DNA of 23,452 nt from Bacillota bacterium. GTDB lineage: Bacteria > Bacillota > Clostridia > Christensenellales > Aristaeellaceae. The notes beneath the pieces were generated by a model. It was not told the origin of the DNA. It searched no databases and saw only the letters and a list, made by a program, of their open reading frames with translations. This document shows, one piece after another, positions 1 through 7,438 of the stretch. Position numbers and translations under genes: made by a program. Position 1 is the first letter of the stretch. The number at the start of each line of letters is the position of its first letter. The stretch spans positions 1 to 23,452 of the forward strand of contig JAEVYX010000110.1 of assembly GCA_023392515.1 (NCBI GenBank), in the 5' to 3' direction.

Positions 1-2
1 TT

Positions 3-1946
3 ACGTGGTATAGGTCCGTCAAGGAGACAGGAAATCTGTATGTCTCAAAGACTTACCCCGACAGTTTCGGCCGCGGCCTTACCGTCACGCTGGCCCAGCC
101 AATTTGGGTGAACGGAAAATTGAACGGAGTCCTGGGCGTGGATCTCCTGATTGAAAGCATCAATAGTGAAATTTTAAATACACAATACGGTGCAGGCGGC
201 TATGCGATACTATTGGATGGCGATGGTGACGTTATCTCGGCAAAAGGGCTGAGCAAGGAAGGCGATTCAAGCAGCTCATTTCTTGGAACCGGTTCTGAGG
301 CTGCACTTTCCGCGATGAAGACCAAAGAGAGCGGCTATGTAGAAAGCAGAATCGGCCAGCAGGATGTCTATATCTTATACGCGCCTGTCCCAGTCACTGG
401 CTGGAAGCTGGCAGTGGTCATGCCGGTGGACGAGATGCTTAAGCCGGCGGAAGAAGCGGACCAGGCCATCCGGACAATAAGTGAAAATACGCTAAACGAC
501 ATGGACCGCATCATCCGCCGTCTCAATCTTACGATGCTGGGTCTGTTTCTCATACTGGCCGCAGTTTTCGCCGCCGTTGTCCGGGGTGTGTGCGACCGCG
601 TATCCCAGCCAATTCTGACTCTCTCAAGGGATGTCGAGAACATTGGCGACGGAAATCTCGACTACACCTCTGGCGTTCGCACTGGGGATGAAATTGAGCT
701 GCTTAGCACACGCTTTGAGCTGATGACCGCCTCCCTTCGAACCTACATTGGAAACCTCACCCAAGTGACCGCCGAAAGGGAGCGTCTAGGTGCGGAGCTG
801 GGCATCGCGACAAAAATCCAGGCAAGCATGCTGCCCTGCATCTTCCCCCCCTTCCCGGACCGGCCGGAGTTTGACATCTATGCGACAATGATCCCAGCCA
901 AGGAGGTTGGCGGCGACTTCTACGACTTCTTCATGGTGGATGAAGACCACCTGATGGTGGTCATCGCAGACGTGTCGGGCAAGGGCATCCCCGCTGCTTT
1001 ATTCATGATGACGTCTAAAACCCTCATCCGCACGCTGGCGCAGACCGGTATGACGCCCGCCGAAGTCCTCAACGAGGCCAATATGCGGCTCTGTGAAAAC
1101 AACGAGGCTGGTATGTTCGTAACTGCCTGGATTGGCCTTCTGGAAATCTCTTCCGGTCGGTTCGTTTACGCCAACGCGGGCCATAACGCGCCACTTCTTC
1201 GCCGCAAGGGTGGAGAATTCGGGATGCTCAAATCCCGTCCCGGTTTTGTTTTGGCGGGCATGGAGGGTGTGCGCTACCAGCAATCGGAAATATCTCTCCT
1301 ACCCGGTGATCTCCTCTACATGTATACCGATGGCGTCACTGAAGCAATCAACCCCGACGAGCAGCTTTATGGAGAGGTGCAGCTGCTGAGAACCCTCAAT
1401 CAAGCGAGAACACTAGACCTCAAGGCACTTCTCAGCGGCGTAAAGGATGACATCGACCGCTTTGCGGACGGTACCGCACAATTCGATGACATCACCATGA
1501 TGGCCTTGCGCGTGGACAGAAGGGGGAGGGTTTGCGTGAAACAACTGACCGTCGCGGCCAGGATCGATCAACTGGAAAACGTCTTGACTTTCATCGAAGA
1601 AGCGCTCTCTGGCAGGGATTATCCATCCAAGGCGCTGATGCAGCTTTCCCTCGCAGCGGAAGAAGTGTTCGTTAACATTGCACATTATGCCTACGGCGGC
1701 GAAGGCGGTGAAGTCGTCGTTTCCATCGACATTTCGGATGATCCGCCTCAGGCTGTGATGGTCTTTTCAGATGCCGGGAAGCCCCACAACCCGCTGAAAA
1801 TTCCCGACCCGGACATAACACTATCCGCCGAAGAAAGGGAAATAGGCGGTTTGGGGATCTTCATGGTGAAAAAGAACGTGGACGAGACGCGTTACAAATA
1901 CGAGAAAGGCCGAAATGTACTGACACTGACTAAAGGGCTTCGCTAA
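3..1946 (+). CDS. Membrane sensor PP2C phosphatase fused to anti-sigma-type ATPase (5' truncated)
   Basis: The reading frame is open to the left edge, so the gene starts outside the window. The GTG at 108 lies inside the domain and is unlikely to be the true start. Counting from that codon, residues 1-115 look like the distal part of an extracellular dCache sensor domain (GVLGVDLL, GWKLAVVMP). Residues 140-160 form a membrane helix, 161-215 a HAMP linker. Residues 230-470 are a SpoIIE/RsbU PP2C phosphatase with the metal-binding motifs EVGGDFYDFF, ADVSGKG, NAGHN, YTDGVTEA and FDDIT. Residues 478-612 are an RsbW-like HATPase (AAEEVFVNIAHYAY, GGLGIFMVKK). The family controls anti-anti-sigma factors by dephosphorylation. 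Having phosphatase and kinase-type domains in one chain suggests opposing activities, but the target is unknown. The gene converges on the next one and has no visible link to the BMC. Confidence 0.9.
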   Translation, partial: TWYRSVKETGNLYVSKTYPDSFGRGLTVTLAQPIWVNGKLNGVLGVDLLIESINSEILNTQYGAGGYAILLDGDGDVISAKGLSKEGDSSSSFLGTGSEAALSAMKTKESGYVESRIGQQDVYILYAPVPVTGWKLAVVMPVDEMLKPAEEADQAIRTISENTLNDMDRIIRRLNLTMLGLFLILAAVFAAVVRGVCDRVSQPILTLSRDVENIGDGNLDYTSGVRTGDEIELLSTRFELMTASLRTYIGNLTQVTAERERLGAELGIATKIQASMLPCIFPPFPDRPEFDIYATMIPAKEVGGDFYDFFMVDEDHLMVVIADVSGKGIPAALFMMTSKTLIRTLAQTGMTPAEVLNEANMRLCENNEAGMFVTAWIGLLEISSGRFVYANAGHNAPLLRRKGGEFGMLKSRPGFVLAGMEGVRYQQSEISLLPGDLLYMYTDGVTEAINPDEQLYGEVQLLRTLNQARTLDLKALLSGVKDDIDRFADGTAQFDDITMMALRVDRRGRVCVKQLTVAARIDQLENVLTFIEEALSGRDYPSKALMQLSLAAEEVFVNIAHYAYGGEGGEVVVSIDISDDPPQAVMVFSDAGKPHNPLKIPDPDITLSAEEREIGGLGIFMVKKNVDETRYKYEKGRNVLTLTKGLR

Positions 1947-1978
1947 TTTTGTTTGGGTTTTTTCTATCATGCTTTGCA

Positions 1979-2030
1979 CAGAAAAAACCGCGGCAGATCT
2001 TCTTCCCCCGCGGTTTTCTGTTTCATTTTA
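1979..2030. terminator. Bidirectional rho-independent terminator
   Basis: A perfect 10-bp stem (AAAACCGCGG at 1984-1993, CCGCGGTTTT at 2008-2017) with a 14-nt loop lies between two convergent genes. On the plus strand it runs into TTTTCTGTTTCATTTTA. On the minus strand it is followed by a run of six T. It can therefore end transcription from both sides. Confidence 0.85.
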
Positions 2031-2032
2031 TC

Positions 2033-2719
2033 TTATATCAGTAATAATGCAGCGCACAACTCCGCCTGTTGTACAATTTCGACTTGCTTCGGGAATTCAC
2101 CCCCCGACATGCAAAGAGCGATCTTGTATCCAGGCAATTCCTCATACAGCTTGCAGTGATAGCACTGCGTGTCATAGTCCTGGCGAACGTGCTTCAGCTC
2201 CCCGGCGAAGATCTCAAACCGCAGGGGGTCCAGCGAAAGGCCTGTCCCAATTCGCTTAATGAAGCTCTCCTTCAGCGTCCAAAGGCGGAAAAACTCCTCT
2301 GCGTTCACATGCTGCCCGTCCGGCATAACGCGGGACAGCTCCTGTCCCACGAAGCACCGCCGCGCCACGTCCGGCTCTGCAGATCCTACTTGCTCAATGT
2401 CCACACCTACTTCATCGCGCCCGATTGCGCAGGCCGCATATTCTCCGGAATGTGTCAGGCCAATCGCCGGAGCGCCCTGTTCTGCCAGGAAGGGTTTGCC
2501 GTACTCGCCCAAGCGAATTTGAGGCGGCATCCTCAGTCCCGGCACTTCGCGCAGAAGCGCGAAGTTTAAAAGCAGCCCAGCCCCCAGCGACAGCACCCTG
2601 TCCTTTGCAAAGCGAAAAGACAAAGCTTTTGCGCGCCTGTCTTTGCCCACACAATTGAGAAGGCTCATAAAATTGCGCTCCTCATAAAGCCATTGCACAT
2701 TCAGCACATACAGCTTCAT
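2033..2719 (-). CDS. Sfp-type 4'-phosphopantetheinyl transferase
   Basis: This enzyme would move the phosphopantetheine arm of CoA onto a carrier-protein serine, activating acyl or peptidyl carrier proteins in the cytoplasm. Family motifs are visible: GKPFL, LTHSGEYAACAIG, the metal-binding VGVDIE, and LWTLKESFIKRIGTGLS with the conserved Trp, Lys, Glu and second Lys. I chose the ATG at 2719 (228 aa) because MKLYVLNV aligns with the usual Sfp N-terminus. An in-frame ATG at 2788 would add 23 residues with no good ribosome binding site. No carrier protein or synthase gene lies beside it, so whether it serves fatty-acid or secondary metabolism cannot be told. It is transcribed toward the terminator shared with the upstream sensor gene. 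Confidence 0.85.
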   Translation of the reverse strand: MKLYVLNVQWLYEERNFMSLLNCVGKDRRAKALSFRFAKDRVLSLGAGLLLNFALLREVPGLRMPPQIRLGEYGKPFLAEQGAPAIGLTHSGEYAACAIGRDEVGVDIEQVGSAEPDVARRCFVGQELSRVMPDGQHVNAEEFFRLWTLKESFIKRIGTGLSLDPLRFEIFAGELKHVRQDYDTQCYHCKLYEELPGYKIALCMSGGEFPKQVEIVQQAELCAALLLI

Positions 2720-2860
2720 GGTCATATCAGGCCATTTCCAATGTCTTGATCCAAGCAAACTCTTTGCAGCATCTCGCTTCCCAAACATTTGTCGAAGCAG
2801 AATAGAAGCATCATTTCGCCATCTTTCTCATTATTTACTTATGAAAATACAAGTCCCATT

Positions 2861-2889
2861 ATTATAGCTGATTTCTTCCAGCTGCTCAA
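2861..2889 (-). promoter_or_regulatory. Predicted sigma-70-type promoter of the phosphopantetheinyl transferase gene
   Basis: On the minus strand there is TTGAGC (2889-2884), a 17-nt spacer and a perfect TATAAT (2866-2861). Transcription would start near 2854, leaving a leader of about 135 nt before the ATG at 2719. This is by sequence only. Confidence 0.5.
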
Positions 2890-3157
2890 TCACATTGAGA
2901 GCATTCGAATATACAGCGTGCATGGGTGCGCTCGGAGACCAATGTCACAGCATACTGATTTCAGCTGCAAGTTCCAGTGTAATGTATTGTTTTTTGCCTC
3001 CTGGCCCTTACTTTGCAAATATGATATTTGATATTTTCTTCACTTTCCTTGTCCAGCATAGGCAGTCAAATATTTATTTCATTAGGACTTTTGAGGGATT
3101 TCTATTGCTTTTTGCACCAATTGGGCTGTGCTGTTAAAATTTCTCCGCCCAGACGAG
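2890..3157. other. Gene-free AT-rich intergenic stretch
   Basis: This is the core of the stretch between the phosphopantetheinyl transferase and the last BMC gene. Short open frames exist on the plus strand, but they have no ribosome binding site, poor codon character and no recognisable domain. I see no RNA gene or repeat here. Its edges hold a predicted promoter (left) and a candidate terminator (right). Confidence 0.5.
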
Positions 3158-3192
3158 ATAAAAACCTTGAGAACATTTCGCTTTCAAGGCTT
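3158..3192 (-). terminator. Candidate terminator of the BMC operon
   Basis: Read on the minus strand, CCTTGA (3189-3184) and TCAAGG (3170-3165) form a 6-bp stem, extendable by a G-T and an A-T pair. The loop is 13 nt, and TTTTTATC follows. It lies about 115 nt beyond the stop of the last BMC gene. The stem is short, so termination may be weak. Confidence 0.45.
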
Positions 3193-3305
3193 CTTGCTAT
3201 TCGCAATATATCTATTTTCACATATATGGCTTCGTCAAGTTTGAGGCAACTTTTCTAAAATCAAATCTGCCGGCTATGCCTTTAATGATCCATTATTCTA
3301 TGTGA

Positions 3306-3569
3306 TTACAGCGTCTCCGGGTCGATAATCCCGGCAATGGTTAAATCGCTGGGTGGTGGTGCTTCCTTGCTCAACATCAGGGCTGCTTCTGCGCGCCCGA
3401 TCATGTAGACCGTATCTCCAATACCCGCCTGACGAGTTCCGTCACAAGCAATCACCAGCCCTTTTTCAGCACCATTCACCATCTGACGTACCACCATCAG
3501 CTTAATGCCCTCCAGCGTCGGCGTTTTCATCGTACACACCACAGTGCCTACCACTCGCCCAATGTTCAT
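3306..3569 (-). CDS. BMC-P vertex protein (EutN/CcmL family), paralogue 1
   Basis: This 87-residue protein has the EutN/CcmL fold signature: the start MNIGRVVGTVVCT, a KLMVVRQM strand, GIGDTVYMIGRAEAA and the end LTIAGIIDPETL. Proteins of this family form pentamers that cap the twelve vertices of a microcompartment shell. The start has an ideal AGGAGG six bases upstream. It is the last gene of the BMC operon, 12 nt beyond the preceding BMC-P gene. It is the shortest of the four paralogues here and lacks the Ser-Ser/Ala-Arg-Gln motif seen in the other pair (3872-4183 and 4165-4488). This may mean a distinct vertex role, or only drift. Confidence 0.93.
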   Translation of the reverse strand: MNIGRVVGTVVCTMKTPTLEGIKLMVVRQMVNGAEKGLVIACDGTRQAGIGDTVYMIGRAEAALMLSKEAPPPSDLTIAGIIDPETL

Positions 3570-3581
3570 GGCGCCGCCTCC

Positions 3582-3875
3582 TTACCCATGGCATCGCGTC
3601 GTTTTCCCTTGACAGGTAAACGAATCGATCACCCCGCAAATGGTTACGCTCGCAATCAGCGTCTTATCGTCCATAACCATCTGTGCTGCACCGCCATCGT
3701 TGTTCACAAGCACGATATCGCCGACGCCAGCATTGGCCGCATCCAACGCCACCATTTCCTCTCCATCCTCATTCAGGTTCAGGTCCAGATGACGCACCTG
3801 AAGGAGCTTCATGCCTCTGTACTTTTCGTACTTTACGGTGGATACCACCGTGCCCGTTACACGTGCAAGCTTCAT
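3582..3875 (-). CDS. BMC-P vertex protein (EutN/CcmL family), paralogue 2
   Basis: This 97-residue EutN/CcmL homologue starts MKLARVTGTVVST and has the core AGVGDIVLVNNDGGAAQM and the strand VTICGVIDSF. The family forms pentameric shell vertices. The ATG overlaps the stop of the upstream BMC-P gene in an ATGA, so translation is probably coupled. A GGAGAA lies upstream. The last dozen residues (TCQGKTTRCHG) extend beyond the usual fold and contain two cysteines of unknown meaning. Confidence 0.93.
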   Translation of the reverse strand: MKLARVTGTVVSTVKYEKYRGMKLLQVRHLDLNLNEDGEEMVALDAANAGVGDIVLVNNDGGAAQMVMDDKTLIASVTICGVIDSFTCQGKTTRCHG

Positions 3876-4183
3876 AGGTTGTTCTCCGCTTTGAACTTGT
3901 CGTATTTGCGCATGCCCAGCACGTCCACATAATCCACAATACCTACAATAGTGCTGTCTATGGGCTTACCGGTGGTCAAGTCTGTCTGGCGTGAGGAACT
4001 GCCGCCCGCCCACATTACTATTTCACCTTCGCCCGCGCCTACGGTATCCACAGTGACGAATGGCGCACCTTTTTCCTGCATGGTATCCATATCGATGGGC
4101 ACGGCCACCAGCAGCTTCAAGCCTTCCAGCCGCTCGGATTTGCGGGTGCTCACGATGGAACCGATCACTCTTGCCAATTGCAT
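3872..4183 (-). CDS. BMC-P vertex protein (EutN/CcmL family), paralogue 3
   Basis: This 103-residue EutN/CcmL homologue starts MQLARVIGSIVSTRK, has VGAGEGEIVMWAGGSSSRQ in the middle and STIVGIVDYVDV near the end. The Gly-Ser-Ser-x-Arg-Gln segment is typical of EutN-like vertex proteins and is shared with paralogue 4. Its start lies within the end of the upstream gene (19-nt overlap) with AAGGAGA as ribosome binding site. It overlaps the next gene by ATGA. The tail (GMRKYDKFKAENNL) is charged and similar in position to the tail of paralogue 4, so these two look like the closest pair of the set. Confidence 0.93.
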   Translation of the reverse strand: MQLARVIGSIVSTRKSERLEGLKLLVAVPIDMDTMQEKGAPFVTVDTVGAGEGEIVMWAGGSSSRQTDLTTGKPIDSTIVGIVDYVDVLGMRKYDKFKAENNL

Positions 4184-4488
4184 GCGTCCGTCTCCTTTGC
4201 CTTATCGTAGGTCCGCACACCATGGATGTCAATGGAATCGAGTATTCCGTATATCGTATAGTCCGACGCCATTTTTTTCGAGGTATCCGATTGGCGAGCA
4301 GAACTGCCGTAGGCACAAAATACCAAATCACCTGGACCTGCGCCTACATCGTCCACGCAGATCACATAATCATCCTTCATTTTCAGGGTATTAAGCTCCA
4401 CAGGTTGAACAATTAGAAGCTTCGCGCCGTTCAGGGCCGAAACCTTATTGGTGCTGACTACATTTCCCGTAACGCGGCCTACGAGCAT
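4165..4488 (-). CDS. BMC-P vertex protein (EutN/CcmL family), paralogue 4
   Basis: This EutN/CcmL homologue (107 aa from the chosen start) begins MLVGRVTGNVVST and carries VGAGPGDLVFCAYGSSARQ and YTIYGILDSIDIHG. Three consecutive ATG codons lie just after AGGAGGG. The third, at 4488, has the right spacing (6 nt) and aligns with the family start. A longer frame back to 4542 would add residues foreign to the family. It is the first of four vertex genes in tandem and lies about 58 nt after the LacI-type regulator gene. The family forms pentamers closing the BMC vertices. Confidence 0.93.
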   Translation of the reverse strand: MLVGRVTGNVVSTNKVSALNGAKLLIVQPVELNTLKMKDDYVICVDDVGAGPGDLVFCAYGSSARQSDTSKKMASDYTIYGILDSIDIHGVRTYDKAKETDACNWQE

Positions 4489-4546
4489 CATCATCCCTCC
4501 TGGGAAATATTTAAAGTACAGTTCAATAGAAAGGCCGCTCACATCG

Positions 4547-5563
4547 CTATTTCTCCGGTTTGGGCATGGTACTGCCCCGCACCACTAACCGCCCAGCCAG
4601 CTGCATATGCATGCTTGGCCAATTGGGGTACTTAATACGCTTGCGCAGCGTATCCACCGCAAGCGTGCCGAGCGCTGTGCGGGAGATGCGCATGGTGGTG
4701 AGCGCAGGCATGGTCATGGCGCTGAAAGGAATATCATCCACACCGATAATGGAAATTTCCTCCGGAATGCTGTAGCCCGCTTCGCGGATAGCCTTCATTA
4801 CGCCTATTGCGACGGTATCATTATCCGCAACGCACGCGCCGTGGGGCTTGTATTCGCCCTCCTCCAACATCCGTTTCATATCCTTATATGCGCCGTTAAA
4901 TGTCGGCATAACGTTGATGGGCTTAGGAATGGGCAGCCCCATTCTCTCCATCTCGCGCCTATAACCCTGGTATCGTTCCTGGCAGTTGCTGATGGGAAGG
5001 TTGAAGCGAAAATAACCGATATCCCGATATCCAAGACCGTAAAGGTAGCGTACCGCCTCGGCACTGATTGCCTCGTTGTCCATCACCACGCTGTCGACAT
5101 GCATATCGCGCATGCTGTTGTCCAGCACCACGGTTGGCACAGTCAAAAGATCCAACAGCTTATAATCACTCTCACTGAGCTCTGTGCCCATCATGATTAT
5201 GCCATCCGGAGGTGTGGCCATTACTTCTTTCAGCGTTTCTGCTGCTGTTGCTACTTCACAATTAACCATTGCAAGGTCGTAACCGAAGCGGCGGGACTCG
5301 CTCTCAATCTGGTCAATAATTGATGCGACAAATCCTTGGTTTTCCTCAATTGCGATACCGTGGGTACGAAATTTGATCACGCAAAGGCGAAATCGCTTTG
5401 GCTTGCTGGTATGCCTTTGACCGGGAACAACATAATTGTGTTCCTCAATCACCGCTTGCACCCGCTGCCTGGTCTCATCGCTGACCCCTTTTTTATTGTT
5501 GATGACCAGCGAAACCGCTGCCGAAGAAACCCCTGCTAATTTGGCAATTTCCCTGATCGTCAT
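4547..5563 (-). CDS. LacI-family transcriptional regulator
   Basis: This 338-residue protein starts with a LacI-type helix-turn-helix and hinge helix (IREIAKLAGVSSAAVSLVIN, residues 3-22). A periplasmic-binding-protein-like effector domain follows (GIIMMGTELSES, ACVADNDTVAIGVMKAIREA, SIIGVDDIPFSAMTMPALTT). Such proteins usually repress sugar genes until a sugar or sugar phosphate binds. The gene sits inside the BMC operon, 13 nt after dhaL, with AGGACGG overlapping the dhaL stop, so it is probably co-transcribed and autoregulated. Likely targets are the divergent promoters at 19198-19396. The effector is not known; a deoxypentose or its phosphate would fit the pathway. Confidence 0.93.
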   Translation of the reverse strand: MTIREIAKLAGVSSAAVSLVINNKKGVSDETRQRVQAVIEEHNYVVPGQRHTSKPKRFRLCVIKFRTHGIAIEENQGFVASIIDQIESESRRFGYDLAMVNCEVATAAETLKEVMATPPDGIIMMGTELSESDYKLLDLLTVPTVVLDNSMRDMHVDSVVMDNEAISAEAVRYLYGLGYRDIGYFRFNLPISNCQERYQGYRREMERMGLPIPKPINVMPTFNGAYKDMKRMLEEGEYKPHGACVADNDTVAIGVMKAIREAGYSIPEEISIIGVDDIPFSAMTMPALTTMRISRTALGTLAVDTLRKRIKYPNWPSMHMQLAGRLVVRGSTMPKPEK

Positions 5564-5576
5564 AACGGTATCCGTC

Positions 5577-6188
5577 CTATCTTATCATGGTTTGAGAGAA
5601 CCCTTCCATCAGCAGCGCTGCCACGGCTGCACCAGGATCGAGGTATTCCCGTGATTGCTCTCCACGGATTGCCATACGGCCATGCTTTGCAAGCATCCCC
5701 TTGGTAGCAAGAAAAGCGTCGTTGGCAGCCTTGGCTGCCAACTGTGCGGCGATTGTCATATCATCCGCGTTGTTTTCTAATGCCTTGACCGCCGGATACA
5801 GCCCATCCAGAAAGGTTTTTTCGCCCAGTTGTGCCTTCCCGCGGCTTTGAACGCCATCAAAATAGGCCTGAAAAAACCTGAGCCAAAAAATGCCCTCTTT
5901 ACTTTCGATACCCTTTAGCTCTTTTCCTGCATTCATTAGGCCACTAGCCATTAATGTTCCCATAGTGGAGGGTACGGCTGAACCCATTGCCTTACCTGCT
6001 TGATAAGCAAGTTTGCCAACATCAGTTTCAGGGTTGTCCTTCACAGCCTCATACGCCGCACGAAAACCGCCCGCCATAGTAAGGCCCAGGTCGCTGTCCC
6101 CCACCGCGCCATCCAGGTCAATCAGGCGCTGCTTATTGGCCGCCATCAGTTCAGCCCAAACTCTGAGCAATTCCTTTAATTCTGCCAT
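5577..6188 (-). CDS. dhaL: Dihydroxyacetone kinase L-subunit homologue (DhaL)
   Basis: DhaL binds the nucleotide (ADP/ATP) in the two-subunit dihydroxyacetone kinases. The 203-residue length is normal. The metal-binding aspartates are present as D26, D31 and D33 in LDGAVGDSDLG, where the usual motif is GDGDHG. Further family segments are LDGLYPAVKALE, KHGRMAIRGE and YLDPGAAVAALL. The start has GGAGGG six bases upstream. It lies 12 nt after dhaK. No DhaM phosphotransferase subunit is in the window, so the phosphate donor (PTS protein or ATP) is unresolved. The substrate in this context may not be dihydroxyacetone; related pairs act on other short ketoses. Confidence 0.9.
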   Translation of the reverse strand: MAELKELLRVWAELMAANKQRLIDLDGAVGDSDLGLTMAGGFRAAYEAVKDNPETDVGKLAYQAGKAMGSAVPSTMGTLMASGLMNAGKELKGIESKEGIFWLRFFQAYFDGVQSRGKAQLGEKTFLDGLYPAVKALENNADDMTIAAQLAAKAANDAFLATKGMLAKHGRMAIRGEQSREYLDPGAAVAALLMEGFSQTMIR

Positions 6189-6200
6189 GGAGAGCCCTCC

Positions 6201-7214
6201 TCAATATGCGAACTGCTTAAAGAATGGCGTATTTGCCGGCGCAGAGAGGTATTTTTTCAGCTCACTGTCCATTTTCAGTAGCGAAATCGAAGCGCCCGCC
6301 ATTTCCATGGAAGTAGCAAATTCTCCAACATATGCGTGGAACATCTTGATGCCTCGCGCCGCAAGCGTCTCGCTTACGCGGCGGAACATCACATACTGTT
6401 CTTCCAAAGGTGTAGCGCCCAGGCCGTTGATGAGCACAGCCACCTCATCTCCCTCATTATAGGGCAGGTCGCCTAAAACAGGAGCAAGCATCTCATCCAC
6501 AATATCATCAGCTGGCTGGAGCTTGCCGCGGCGAACACCCGGTTCACCATGGATACCCATGCCGATCTCCATTTCATCTTCAGCGATTGCGAAGCTCGGA
6601 CGGCCCACCCGCGGCACGGTGCAGCTGGATAGGGCTACGCCCATGGTGCGTACGTTTGCACACACCTTGTCCGCCACGCGCTTCACCTCATCAAGATCCA
6701 GTCCGGCAGTTGCCGCTGCACCCGCACACTTGAATACAAAGAAAATACCAGCGACGCCGCGGCGCTTGTTGGGTTCACCCGGAGCGGCGGCAGGTCCGGC
6801 GACATCCTCGCCAGCAACGCAGCTCAAGACGCGAATATTCTCCTCGAAATCCGCCATTTCCGCTGCACTGTCAAAATTGAAAATATCGCCGTTATAGTTG
6901 CCATAGATATAGAGAACGCCTTTGCCTTGATCGATATGTTTGGTAACAGCCAGCATTTGATCGGCACTGGGAGATTGGAATACATCGCCAATGGCGCAGC
7001 CATCAAGCATGCCTTCGCCAACGTAACCAAGAAACAGCGGAAGGTGTCCGGAACCGCCGCCGGTCGCCAGACCTACCTTGCCCTCGTGGGTGCGAGCATT
7101 CACCAGACAATGGAGATCATCATTTACATAGCTGAGTTCACCGGGATGGGCAGCATAGATACCCTCCAGCATTTCGGGGATGAACCGTTCCGCAGAGTTA
7201 ATGATCTTTTTCAT
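6201..7214 (-). CDS. dhaK: Dihydroxyacetone kinase K-subunit homologue (DhaK)
   Basis: DhaK binds the triose or short ketose covalently through a histidine and presents it to DhaL for phosphorylation. Visible family motifs are ATGGGSGHLPLFLGYVGEGM, GDVFQSPSADQM, NYNGDIFNFDSAAEM (the catalytic Asp), SCTVPRVGRPSF and GMGIHGEPG (the substrate-binding His). The usual SGHEP is SGHLP here, so a conserved acidic residue is absent while the His is kept. I chose the ATG at 7214 (337 aa, MKKIINSAERF), which has AAAGGA upstream. The longer frame to 7289 adds residues unlike the family. The gene follows a 224-nt gap with inverted repeats. Its job in a BMC that should already make DHAP is unclear. Confidence 0.9.
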   Translation of the reverse strand: MKKIINSAERFIPEMLEGIYAAHPGELSYVNDDLHCLVNARTHEGKVGLATGGGSGHLPLFLGYVGEGMLDGCAIGDVFQSPSADQMLAVTKHIDQGKGVLYIYGNYNGDIFNFDSAAEMADFEENIRVLSCVAGEDVAGPAAAPGEPNKRRGVAGIFFVFKCAGAAATAGLDLDEVKRVADKVCANVRTMGVALSSCTVPRVGRPSFAIAEDEMEIGMGIHGEPGVRRGKLQPADDIVDEMLAPVLGDLPYNEGDEVAVLINGLGATPLEEQYVMFRRVSETLAARGIKMFHAYVGEFATSMEMAGASISLLKMDSELKKYLSAPANTPFFKQFAY

Positions 7215-7253
7215 TGCAATGTTCCTTTCTCCAGGTGTTCTGCCGCACCTTCG

Positions 7254-7293
7254 TACAATGCTCCAAGGCCCGCAAAGCCATTGGAGCATTGTA
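7254..7293. repeat. Perfect 13-bp inverted repeat between the mutarotase gene and dhaK
   Basis: TACAATGCTCCAA (7254-7266) is exactly mirrored by TTGGAGCATTGTA (7281-7293) around a 14-nt loop, which itself holds GGC and GCC ends. No T-run follows on the minus strand, so it is not a classic terminator. It may stabilise or mark a processing site in the long BMC transcript, or bind a protein. Confidence 0.7.
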
Positions 7294-7351
7294 TAACAGC
7301 AGTTTAAAAACTATATGCCGGACTGGTGCCAAACTTTTCGCTAACAACGTA

Positions 7352-7402
7352 AAGGCTGCAAGGAGATTGATTCTAAGGCCAAGAATCATTAGCCGCAGCC
7401 TT
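7352..7402. repeat. Nested stem-loop in the same intergenic gap
   Basis: The outer arms AAGGCTGC (7352-7359) and GCAGCCTT (7395-7402) are exact complements. Inside them TGATTCT (7368-7374) and AGAATCA (7382-7388) form a second exact stem. GGAGA (7362-7366) and TCTCC (7402-7406) could pair as an alternative. The structure lies just after the mutarotase stop on the minus strand and may act as an RNA element. A T-run is nearly absent. Confidence 0.55.
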
Positions 7403-7438
7403 CTCCGCACATCCTTTACACATGGAAACGCCAGTAAA

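Noticed and set aside
2789..3258. Several overlapping plus-strand open frames of 76-80 codons
   Set aside because: They lack ribosome binding sites and known domains, overlap each other in different frames, and the DNA is AT-rich non-coding in look.
7254..7293. The 13-bp inverted repeat as a rho-independent terminator
   Set aside because: No T-run follows the stem on the minus strand, where the operon is transcribed.
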